From Mugil cephalus (taxonomy: Eukaryota > Chordata > Actinopteri > Mugiliformes > Mugilidae), in contig NC_061789.1 in assembly GCF_022458985.1 (NCBI RefSeq), positions 4,443,501 to 4,507,500 of the forward strand: a DNA stretch of 64,000 bases. The letters run 5' to 3'. This document shows positions 46,501-57,789 of the stretch, in pieces (within the stretch, counting starts at the first letter, position 1; each line of letters begins with the position of its first letter). The translations under genes were made by a program, and so were the position numbers. Under the pieces are notes generated by a model that worked only from the letters and a program-made list of their open reading frames with translations, did no database searches and was not told the origin of the DNA.

Positions 46501-48911
46501 GAAAATGGTTTCATCCTCTTTTTAATGTTTAATCTTGATTTTTATTTAATTACTCGGATTCAAGCCTTAAAAGTAAAGATATATTTATTTTGATTGTCAC
46601 AAATGCAGAAATGAGACAAGAAGAACTATCCACACTCTTAACTGAATAATATTTTTATTATATTATGAAACACTGTCAATATACTGTATGCACTCGTATT
46701 ACATAAAACCACACTGTACAGGCGTTACACGGATTCAGAAGCCTCTGTAAATAAATAATGGCGTTGGCATGCATTAAAACACAACACATCACGACAAAGA
46801 TCATAACGACACCAGTAACTAGCGGGCTACGTCCCACCCACCGATTCATTAAGACTAATTCTACTTTATGGCTCAATTCCTGATTCTTTCCGGTCCCTTA
46901 TTCAGGAGAGGGAAGTGTGCTTTTTACTAGTAACATCGATCTAATGTTAAGTCTATACATTTCCCTGTAGTCGTCACTAGATTGTAAACTAGGCTAAAGA
47001 TGTGCAAAGCCCTACAGTGTGTTCATTAAGGAGCTCTACGGGACTTTACGTACCTCCAAGGACAAACATGTAAATCTAAAATGAATGAAAAGATTCATTT
47101 ACATTTAAATGCAGATTTAATGTGACATTATTCATGTCCGAGTTTCATGTCTGTTAAGATAGTGGAAGTGGCTCATTGGGTTAATAAACCACATCTTGTA
47201 TCTAGTGTCACAGCCACGCCAGAAAAATATCAACACATCAGTATTGCTATTGCTAACTTATGAAGGGAAATTCTTTTGTTATGATAAGATAATTTTCACA
47301 TTTAATGTGATTTACAACACAACATGCTTCATATTATAACAGATCTTATACCAGAGTGTTAAGTAGTGTTAAGTACAAAAGCTTCTTGTTATGGCTGAGT
47401 ATCTGCGAAGCGTGAGGCCAGTGTGGTTTGCAGTTCCATGAACGGCCACTAGAGGCTGGCGCCAAAAGAGTCGATCCCCATAGAAGACCCTGAAAAGGCC
47501 ACACCCCCTTAAGGGTGAACACTAAGGAGAAGTCGCCAAAATGCCGAAGAGTTGCTGCGTTCAAAGAACAATCTGAAAGATAAAACTTTGAAATCTACTC
47601 TGCTCTCCTCAAGAGAGAGATAAAAACCAAAGACAATTATGGCTTCAGGCTATAAAACGGGTGGACAAAGGTGGAAAGTCGTGGGAATCTGATAGTCAAC
47701 GTGTACTTTAAACAGTTACGTGTCAAACCTAACATTAGCTAAAGTCAGTCCTCACAGTTACTGTTAGGTGTTTTTTTTTAAAAGAGTTAACTTTTGTGAG
47801 TGTTGCATTCTGTAATTATGTCATGATTCATTAATTTTATATTATGGAATGATTATGGATTGATGACACATGTCACACATTACCCAGAGATTCAATGAGG
47901 TCAGAGTAAATATCCGGGTAAGACACCTCCAGCCACTGAGTGGAGTTGTTAATCCATTTCTTGGTCAGTAGACCATGACATACGTTTTTTCTACGTAACA
48001 TCGCCGTTAGTCGCTCAGCAACAACGTTATTTACTGTATGTGACTGCCTGACTAACATTAGCCATTTTGTCCATTTTACTGCTGACGAATGCTAGCAAAT
48101 TAAAATAAACACTGACTACGGGGGAGATTCGTATTTACCGCCAGTGGTTTATTTTCGCCCAAATGGGGGCGTGGCCTAATTTGCTACTGTCATCTATTGT
48201 AGATTGATGTAGCGCCACCATTTTGATTAAGTTCTGATTAAGTGACGTTTTTCAGCCGCTACAGAGAAACAAATTCCCTTTCCGCAACAAAAAATGTACG
48301 ATTGGGAAAAGTTGTCTGGTTTCCTGACCTCCATGTTAAAATGTACAACTTTACACCACAAATAAGACCCCCTGTGACCCTATAGCTAATGTCTCCATTC
48401 ATGCTAACTGTACTGGAGATTTTTTATATATATTTTTTATATATCTCACCTGTCTAAATTATATCAAGGCTCAAAGCTATGAATAACCGACTTTTCATCA
48501 CCCGCCGGCCTTAACTCCTTTCATTCATGGTTAAATAAGCTAGGTCAGGCGCTAACAAGATGGCGGCGGTCAGAAACATCACACTAGGCTTCAAAACCAC
48601 TCGTTAGGCTTCATCTGGACTGGTCAGTGGTTATAATGTCATAAGTTAAGGTGGAAACTTCTTAATATAGTGTAAAAACCCCAATATTGTGACAATAAAA
48701 GTATGTTATAATGATCTGTTCTTATTTTTCTGGCGTGGCAGTAACACTATTCCGCAGTTTTTTTGTGTCTCAGAAGTTTGGTCTTGAAAGGACAACATGC
48801 TACCCCACTGTTGTTGAACTCTTAATTTCGTCCCATTGCTTGAGCACCTATCTTGAGTTAATTAAGGTTGAAATGAGACGTTAGCATGAGATCTGACCAC
48901 ATGACGTGGTC
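46501..48911. other. Intergenic wbp2nl-hebp1, repeat-rich
   Basis: Tail-to-tail spacer. 47430-47570 belongs to the GGCCACTAGAGGC repeat family (relatives at 2560-2680 and 50655-50720). 48536-48690 is a direct repeat of 49992-50150. No gene or RNA is recognised; no canonical hebp1 poly(A) hexamer found. Confidence 0.5.
48536..48690 (+). repeat. Direct repeat 1 flanking hebp1 exons 3-4
   Basis: GCTAACAAGATGGCGGCGGT, GGCTTCAAAACCACTCGTTA and GGTCAGTGGTTATAATGT blocks recur in the same order at 49992-50150. A shorter relative lies at 62085-62160. Confidence 0.75.
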
Positions 48912-51900
48912 CTACGGCTCCTCCTGTAGAAACCACACCTCGTTTCTGCGTCCGTAAGGCTTGAGTGGCGGGTCGTAGCTGCAGCAGAAGTACTGCTTAC
49001 GCTGAAAGGGGGCCGTCTCACCCAGAGTACGCGTCAAACGCAAGGCCTCTGCTCGGTACTCGGTCTCCCCTGCGAAGCCTCCAAACTGCCTGTGAATTAA
49101 AAATAAATAAATAAATAAATAAAAAGATGGGAAAAATCGATTTTTTTGCCAGCTGGAATATTTTAAAAAAAGCAATTTAAGATGATACGCACAGGGCATA
49201 GACTGTCATGCCAGGCCGCTCTTCAATCTTGACGGTGCTGTCGGTGGGATTAGGGGGGCTTTGCTGGTAGTTGGAGGGAACCTTGATGGCGACCACCAAG
49301 CGGCGAGACAAAACGCCGTCGTTCCGAGGGTACACTGTGATGATGAGGGGAGCTGCTGTACCCATGGCCTCGCCTTCGGAAGATAAAGCGTTGGTCAGAA
49401 AGTGTGTTTTAAAAAGCAGAACCATAGAGGAGAAAACTCCCTAAAGCGAAAGTACCCACATCTAAAGGTCAGGACTCATGTTTTTTTTATTTTGTTCAGT
49501 ACATAACACCCTTATGTAAATAGTTTTTATCCACTAGCAATAAAAAAAAAAAAGCAGGATATGCAAATCACACTTCTAACAGTAAGTTAAAGGATGATTC
49601 AGCACTCAGGCACTGAACAATATTTTGTTCATTCAAAATGAGGTTGAAAATTAGAGGCTTACACTAATCCCGTAATATTTATTTGTTCAGTTTTGAGGCT
49701 TTTCTTAAACTTGTTAGACCTGACGTTTATTTGGGTGACAATGGTCAAAGGCTGCTATTTATACCCAAATCCTTACCTCGTAGTGTAGCTCCAATACAGG
49801 ACTTATATTCAGGGGACCTGAGTCCAAGTGTGTTTGAAGTCCAAAATCATATTATTTATTTTTAGACATCAAATTCTCAGCTTTATGGTTTTCAATTTGA
49901 TTGGGCTGAGCCAACAAAAGTAAGTTTAAGAAAAGATCGTAGTTTGTGTTTAAATAAAACTGTTGCCCACAAAAACGAGAAGAATAATTAGAATAAGCTA
50001 GGTGTTAGGTGGAGTCAGGCATTAACAAGATGGTGGCGGTCAGAAACACCACATTGAGCTTCAAAACCACTCCTTAGGCTTCTTCTGGACTGGTAATAGA
50101 TGGTCAGTGGTTATAATGTGATAAGTTAAAGTGGAAACAAACAACATAGTTTAGGAACTACAATATAAAGATCATAGTCACAAACTCCTGGATGCTGATA
50201 GAATTTACACAAAGAACAGAAAAAGACTATTACTGGAAATTATCTGATACACCAAATAGTTGTTAACCTCTGATATCACATCCTATCCTGTCACTCTTGG
50301 GACTCACCTATGAGAATCTCACTTTTTTAATAGAAAGCAGAACAGAACAGAGCCTGTTTTTGAACACTCAGTATATATAACAATGTACAACCCCTCTGTG
50401 ATGTCACACGCGGGTTTCCCGAAGAGCAGTTTTGAAGCTCAATGTGGCATCTCTGGTCGTGACCATCTTGGCAGTGCCTGATTGTTGACTAATTTAAACA
50501 TGTTGGGAAGCTAGCAACCTGTGAGGGCATCACTTGTACCTTTTAACATGCATAAGTTTAAGATTTGATATCAGTTAAACAGTTGAGTTATATTAAAAAA
50601 TAACCACACATTAAGCTGTCATGGACGGTGAACTAAGCTAAACGTGGTTCTTTATGCTTATCGAGTTGTTTTTGGAGCCTCAAGTGGCCACTAGAGGAAC
50701 TGCAGTTTTTGTCACTTCCCACTTTCTGCTTGGTTAAATTTAATTATGAATCGTGAGCATATTATCCAATACCTTGTTCATTACTCCCACCGATGTACAT
50801 GAGCAACTTCCTCATCAGCTCCCCCGTCACTTGGTCGAAGGCTCGCCCCTCAGAGGACACGACAGCATATTTGGCAGCGTCGTACCGTCGCACCTCGAAG
50901 CTGACGCTGTCCTAGAGAACAGAGAGAAATTATAAGGGATCAGCTGACCACCGCTACACGCTGTTGCTTCTTTTTCTGGAAATGAGAGGTTAAGTTCAGA
51001 CGTGATTCACCTCTGACACACTGATGTTGACAATCTGCTCCCAAAGGACGAAGGCCTTGAACTGGCGAGGTTTACACTTCAGTGCGTGTGTTTGTGTGTG
51101 TGTGTGTGTGTGCGACTGCACACATCTGGTCATATGCAAACTGGGAAGCTGCAGATGAAATATATTTACGCTGATTAGATTTCATTTCTTCTTCTGCTCT
51201 GCGGAGTTCAGTCGGCTTACAGAGAATAATGGGCTAGAGATGCATGGTCTTACATAACAGCACATAGGGAAAAACACACACACAGAGCTCTCCCCCACCC
51301 ACGGACACACAATGTTAACGTGATGCAACAGTTTTGAGTTGAATATGATTAAGTAGGGTTAATGTGGAGCACGGTCATTCAGCTGTGCTGGGGAGCTGTA
51401 ACTTTAATTGGTTTTGAAGGATCGCCGCAGAGACTGTGATGCAGGTTTTTAGACAGAAACACGATTATACTGTGTACTATTTTACAACACACGGGTCTCT
51501 GTATATTTGTGCAACAGGTTTGTTTTGTTGTTTGGAATTTATCTGCATAACACCAGCTTTTTTTTTTTCGCTGTAAAACCTTAGGTGCATTGTTTTGCAG
51601 ATGACACTATATTATGTATCTACGCTATTTTCAGCACGACGCCAAACAGAATATTCTCCTTCCTGTGTGGGCTTCTTAATTTTGTTCTCTCTGCCCCGAA
51701 GGAATGTTAAATTCTAAAAATATCGTGCGCATAATTTTCTTCTTTCTTGAGGACTGAATTCATGGTCCATTTCCAAATGTCTGGGTGCCAAATTGTCCTC
51801 CAGTTGTTATCATTTATTATATAACCCACATTTAAAACTCAATACATACGAAGATAATGCTATGTTATCATGTTTTTTTAATATGCAAGTTGTGCTGTCT

Positions 51901-54900
51901 ATACAATACAGTGTAAGTTCAGGTGCAGTTTTTCCCCTGATCGTGTGTTGCCATTGTAAACTGAAGTCGCCATCTTGGAAAATGTAATGGTTACCATTCA
52001 CGTTCGGTTTGGAAACATATGCCTGTGAATATGTTTAAGTGTATTGTTCTGATAATACCGTGTGTTATGTATATTATTAAATGTATTTGGATTACCACCG
52101 ATCGCAGCAAATGTTAGCGTTAGCATGTACATGCATTTTTCAATGAATATTAGCCAGAAGCTAACGCATCTTTGTATAAAGGTGTTTTCTGTCTATAAAA
52201 TCAATCAGTATATTTTGTTTGCTAGTTTTACAGTGTTTCTTGAGTAAAGAAAGAAAAGTAAGAAAAGTGGATTAGCCTCAGGTTTGGTTAAGTTAGTTCT
52301 AGGTCATTTCAGTTATGATAAAGGTAGCTAAGTAAAACATGCTAACACTAAGAGCTTTACTGAGAAGCAACGTTAGCCATATAATACCATAGTGTCCAAC
52401 GTCCACAAATATTCTGTTTATTGTTTTCTTGTTATTTATTGTTAGAATTGAAATAGTTACTGTTGGCTGTAACTATGGCAAAACAACAACGTCCACAAAC
52501 TTACCTGATAGACCTCCAGAACGTAACTTAAGAAGTAACTTGTCAAAAGACTTAGCATAGCATAAATTAATATTACCTGACACTAAATGTGAACTACAAC
52601 TCCAGGTTTCTGCGTCTGGATTCCCGTTGTTCCTTGTTATGCAGCAATCCATTTACTTCTCTTTTCTTATAGATATCTGTAAAAATATATTTACGACTGC
52701 TTTTCAGATCTGTTGGTTCAGTCAATCACACAACAGCTCTTCGCCTTTTTTAAAAAGAATTTAACAAATTAGACATTATTAAAGTCTATGATTCAAACTA
52801 ATGCTGCTAATCTCCATGATCAACTGTCCCTTTTTGCCGCTCAGTGGCTGTAACCATGGAGACTTTTGTATGGATTGAGTTCTCGGTCCACTTTCAAAAT
52901 CTCAGGGCATCAAATTGTCCTCGAATTGTTACCATTTATTATATAACTCGCCCACATCCGGAGATAAAGACATGTTATCATGAAGCTTTAACTTGTGACA
53001 GGTACCCGAGCTCCTGCCTAGTAATTACATGGCCTTTTGCTCTTTATGTCTTGTCAGTGGGAGCACCGTTAATGTGGTGTATGGGTGGAAGGGCCTGACT
53101 TTGTGATAGTGCAATTAATTAGTCTATCTCGTGTCCGATGGTGCGTGTTTAATTGCCGTCTTATGCTCATACAGTATAATTACTTTGTGCCTGAGCAGAG
53201 GAGCATTATCATTATCTTTTGAATCTATATTCTGTGTTGAGTAGCAGACTTTCAAACCAAGTTTCTCCTACTGTACATATCGCTGTCATCCTGCCAGGCA
53301 ACTCCTCTGGATTCTGTGTCAGTTTTAATTAAGAGTGTTGGGTGTCAGAGTCAGGCTCCACAGATCATGTGGCCAGCTCTGATTTCAGTACCTGCTATTT
53401 AAACAACCGTCGAGATTTAATCAGCCTCCACCTTTGACTCTTTAAGACCGTTTACTTCACAGAGAGCCAACGTTGTGATCTCAGATACTACATTTGGATC
53501 ATTAGTATGAACGATCAGTCACGTTTGTCGGCTTCGGTCGATAGTTGCGTAGCGGTGTTGTATCAGAAAACACGCTCCAGACGTATCTGTGGGGTAATTG
53601 TGTCATTTGATTCCCTGCTCGTTGGGGTCCCTCGGGCAGGAAGTCCTCTTTGTCTCCGTCTGCTTTTGTCTCTGCTTTTTCAATGGACAAACACACAATC
53701 CGCTTTCAGAAGAGCACGTGCCAACCACAACTATATGCGGCTGTGTGCACATTTACAGTTGGATCAACAGGGCATCAGAGAAGGACCTGGAAATCTCTGT
53801 CAGGCATGAGACTGTTTTTTGTTTTTCCAAAGTGCTCCTGCATTAAACATAAGTTAAATACACTCGAACACACTATGTACACAGAAACATACCAAGGTGT
53901 GGGTGGTTGGTTGGTGTGTGGTCTTGTTTTTTATCAAATTGTAGGGACCGAACTCTTGTGGAATACAAAAATTTTAGGGTCCCACAACATTCCTGTTAAG
54001 ACTTAAAGGATACAATTAGATAAGAGTTAGAGTACAGGGCTAGGGAATGCATTGTGTCAATAGAAGACCTTTCAGTGACCTGTTCAGTCCATGTTTTAGG
54101 GCATAGGACACAATTAGATTGTGGTTAGGGCATGCATTGTGTCAACGAAAGGCCCAAAATGCTAATGGTGTGGGGCCATTCTTTCAACTTTTTGAGGATT
54201 AAAACTGTTAAGACTTGGATTTCGGGTAGAGATTACAGCTAAGTGTTAGGGAAGGTATTGCGTCAGTGGACCATACCAAAGCTGTGGGGACACTGTTCCA
54301 AGACCACTAGACCTACTGAGCATTAAGAACCTGTAAAGACTTATTTTTTAGGGTAAAGACGTGAACACAGCAATTGAACTGAACTGGCGCCGGTTAGAGA
54401 GAGTTGGCATAGTCCCGATTACAGACTGGTCCCTGGACCGGCTTGGACACAGTACCCACAGGCTAGACTACCTTATAATGATTATATAGACAAGTAGTTC
54501 ACCTGATGCATCTCCACTTGTAATTCGATTACTTTCTGATTTCCATTTTTTTTTTTTTTCTGAAAAATTATGACAGATCACAAAACGTGTGCAAGAACTT
54601 TGTCTGGATCGTCCGTATACCAGTTCGTACTGAATACCGGTATTTTTTTCGATTATGATGTGAGTTTTTAATATACCGATATACTGGTGTATTAGATTAC
54701 ACAGTGTTCAGAACGCTGCGCTGTGAGACACTGTTTCAGACCGGTCCATAGAATCCGTAGGTGTTCCAGTTTTTTTCATTTCATCTTGATAACATTTATT
54801 TATTTATTTTCCATCCCCGAGCTATCTGATTTCCCACATCAACAGGCAGTGCTAACACGTTCACCTGTTTTACTACTAGTGTGGGATTATTCTTCAATAT

Positions 54901-56027
54901 TTACTCATCATCACAGTAAAATAGTCCTTCCTTAGACAATCTACTGTATTCATTATGATTAATGATAATAATTCGTATTATTAACGAAAAAATTACAATG
55001 ATACCGTCAGAATTTTGAAAAATACCGTGATATACATTTTTGATCATACGCCCAGCTCTAGCCATGGCTAAATCCAAACCAATACTGTATCACTTTTTGA
55101 GGATTAAACCCCGTTAAGAACTGATTTTATGGTAGATGTTGCAATTAGATACTAGTAAGAGTAAGGGGTGGGGTAAGTTTGTACGTCATTTTGAAGAAAT
55201 CATTTTGAAGCCAAACTTTCGCAGATTGTAGAGCCTTGTGGGGCCCATCTTGCTGGGTAAGGGGTTAGTAGATGCGTTGTGTCAATGGAAAGTCCTTTCT
55301 AAGATAGAGTTTGTGTGTGTGTGCATGTGTGAGTGGGTTTGACATGGAAAGGTCGTGCCCTTCCTCCTCCGCGGCTCAGTTTTCTGTGTCACCAGTGATG
55401 CTCCGTGTATCGGAGTGCGCACACAATCCATATCCGAGCTCACTGGCCAACCGCAAACACATCTGATCAGCTTCCTCTTCCACGGCAGGGTCAATTATCT
55501 TGTCCACTGCAGTTTCACATACACATAGACACACGCGCGCACGCATCCACGGTTACGCACAATAACCAGGGCGACCTGTGCCCTTTAGTCTAATGTGGAG
55601 GTGCTACTCTTTAAGGTTATGCATCACCGTCTTTATTAACGCCTTGTTGATTGAATAACGACCTCGGGCTGATTTCCCTACATTGACCGTGGATCACCAG
55701 GCATCCTCATAGGTCACATGAAATAATAATTAAAAAAAGTTCCCTAATTAGATTTCAGCATCAAATATTAATGCAACGAGAAAACAGTGCGCAGTTGGAG
55801 AGCTGCAAGATCCATCTGTGCGTAATCGCAGATGCGCAAGAGAGGAAAGCCGCAGAAAGAAAGAGATAAAGAAAGACGCGCAAATTGAGGGAAACTGAGG
55901 GAAGGTGCCAGCGGCATGAATGTGTTTCTGTCAAGTCTCCGTGTCTTACCTTCGTCTCGGTGCTGAGCAGTTTATATTCGGTCTCCTCGGTGTTTCCGAA
56001 GAGCGAATTCTTGATCATGCCAAACAT
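48912..56027 (-). CDS. hebp1: Heme-binding protein 1 (SOUL family), 4 exons
   Basis: Cytosolic tetrapyrrole-binding protein; in mammals its N-terminal F2L peptide is a chemoattractant. Minus-strand exons 55950-56027, 50773-50911, 49193-49373 and 48912-49089 join in phase to 191 residues (human 189). Starts MFGMIKNSLFGNTEETEYKL, close to human MLGMIKNSLFG; then SFEVRRYDAAKYAVV, LMYIGGSNEQGEAMGTAAP, VKIEERPGMTVYALQFGGFA and the SOUL-family end YDPPLKPYGRRNEVWFLQEE. The 5-kb first intron contains several repeats and a TTAGGG-like minisatellite. Human HEBP1 and FAM234B are neighbours on 12p13; here they are 27 kb apart with 22q13 genes between them. Confidence 0.96.
49992..50150 (+). repeat. Direct repeat 2 flanking hebp1 exons 3-4
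   Basis: Second copy of the 48536-48690 sequence, in hebp1 intron 2 (49374-50772), with TCTGGACTGGTAATAGATGG where copy 1 lacks a few bases. Confidence 0.75.
51749..52985 (+). repeat. Pair of ~120-bp direct repeats in hebp1 intron 1
   Basis: 51749-51873 and 52870-52985 share GTCCACTTTC/GTCCATTTCC, CAAATTGTCCTC and TTATTATATAAC blocks ending in ATGTTATCATG. A small palindromic element (52262-52570) lies between them. Confidence 0.55.
52262..52570. mobile_element. Foldback MITE, degenerate copy (hebp1 intron 1)
   Basis: GGATTAGCCTCAG...CATTTCAGTTATGATAAA...GCTAACACTAAGAGC matches the element at 61672-61992. The right half contains CCAGAACGTAACTTAAGAAG, also shared. No coding sequence. Confidence 0.6.
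53985..55310. repeat. GTTAGGG-rich minisatellite, split by a hAT-like insertion
   Basis: Repeated phrase TTAGGG(A)ATGCATTGTGTCAA plus GTTAAGACTTGATTTTAGGG with about 110-150-bp spacing at 53985-54370, resuming at 55080-55310 (TTGTGTCAATGGAAAGTCC). The interval about 54600-55062 is another hAT-like element. Confidence 0.6.
54600..55062 (-). mobile_element. hAT-like nonautonomous element, copy D (reverse)
   Basis: Minus-strand start TAGAGCTGGGCGTATGATCA, then AAAATGTATATCACGGTATT; far end has ATACCGGTATTCAGTACGAA. Termini agree with copies A and B while the interior differs, so it is a related subfamily. Lies inside the minisatellite. Confidence 0.55.
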
Positions 56028-57789
56028 GTCGCTTCGCCCGGGGTCACCTCTCCTCTCTCCTCGCTTGTCCTCCTCTTTCCTCCCTTTACTTGTCTTTTAT
56101 ATTTAAGCAAACAACTTGCTCTTACTCACCTCCTGGCAGCCCCCCTATTTCACTTCAAATCTCAACTCCTGGAGAATAATAATAATAATAAAAAAAATCT
56201 CGACCAAGAAGACGTAGTGAAATCCAGATGATCCAAAGAAGTGCGCGCACTTTTTAGTCCAGAGCTCCTCGGCTGTTATCTTTTTCTTCTTCTTCTTCTT
56301 TTCGGGAGCAGATGTTGAAGATGCGGACTCCTCGCCCCCCTTTGCCAAACCAAGGAATGACCAAACCAGCCTCCACTCTGACGGATTGAGTGTCCCCGCC
56401 CTCTTCTTTTCCTCCTCTCTTCTAACCGGCTTGGCGCTCACTTATATCACCGCCTTTCTCTCATCCGAGTTCACCTAAACTCACCACACACGAGGAGTCA
56501 TCCAGATGCGCATTAGCCCCAGATTCTGTCCAGGTCTGAGTGACATATACATGCAAAACTACTTGCATAACAAGCGTCTCAGTCTGCAGGGAGTCACCTC
56601 CTCCAGATCTGACCACCGGAAAAAAAAAAAGTAACCTTCGGTGCCAGTCTGCTTTTGTTGGGATTTCTCTCTCATCCTGTTTGTCATGTCTGTCTCAACC
56701 AGAAGGCACAGCGCGGTGGGGTGCCGGCAAGCACATTTACATGTTGAATTTTTGTGCAGTATACACTTTGACACAAGCCACTGGTTTGTCAGTATTCATC
56801 GGTGTTTGGTTTCCTGGGCGAGTGCGTTCGTTTGGAGGCAGCACACTGGTGCACGTCTTACTCCCCGCCAGTGTCACTGTGAGTTGCTTTGCTTTAGGGT
56901 TAGTCTATTTAAATTCACTCTAAAGGCGATGTTAGTCACCGCTGGAGAGTAAAAGAAGGGAGGAGGGGAGGGAGGGTTTAGTGAGGAAAACAAAAGTGGA
57001 CGCTGGACAGGAAAGCTGAGGTGGTGTATCAGGAGCAGAGGGCACATTAAAGCTGCCCATGCACGCTCAAATTATTGTTTACCACTCTCTAGGGCTTCTT
57101 TGTGGCTACTTTTTAACTTTCAGGGTTTTTTTTAATAGTAGATAATTATGCCTTGTTTTAAAATGATGCATGACAAGCTGCCATATGCTGCCCTGAATCC
57201 TTCGCTTTTGGAACCAATCGTCTGACAGCAAAGTTGTGTCCTACATAGGTTTAAATGTGGTGGACATGATCAATTACGCAAACAAGGAATAATAAAACCA
57301 ATAAAAAAGACATAAATAATGTCACAAAACAGCTGCACAAATGACTGACCATCCTGTTATAAGAGTGATGCACATCAACTTAAAGGAACTTTTCTGACCT
57401 CTTCTTGCAGACGGAGTATTTACTGTTTTCTGTCTTTTATAAACTCAAACTCAATTCTTAAAAACAGAAAACCAAAACAAGACGTAACAATGATATATAT
57501 TTTAATGGTAGATGTACTTACAGTCCTTTTGAATTGTTGCCTTTAAGCAGTCAGGAAACAAACAACACGTTGTGGGATAAACCACATTAACAACAGATCA
57601 TCCATCACAGTGGTTCACAGGAGTCACATTTCCTCCATCCGAACATCAACATCAACACTGCGGCAAAAAAATGTTCCGTCAAAAATCTTTGGGGGTTTAT
57701 TTTACACGAGGACCTTTTTAAGAAGCCGGATGAGTCACCCACACATGTGAGTAATATCTGAAGAGTTTTTTTTGGGTCGTCGCTTGTCC
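56028..57789. other. hebp1 promoter region and fmc1 3' UTR
   Basis: 56028-56600 is the hebp1 upstream side, with CTT and AAT microsatellite-like runs (56168-56200, 56280-56302) and no TATA box at an obvious position. 57000-57480 shows nothing I can name. 57696-57789 is fmc1 3' UTR. Confidence 0.45.
57696..57701 (-). terminator. fmc1: fmc1 poly(A) signal AATAAA
   Basis: Minus-strand AATAAA about 90 bases after the fmc1 stop codon. Confidence 0.65.

Noticed and set aside
46676-46876. Minus-strand frame with hydrophobic stretch downstream of wbp2nl
   Set aside because: 66 codons only, no signal of conservation or transcription, in repeat-rich spacer.
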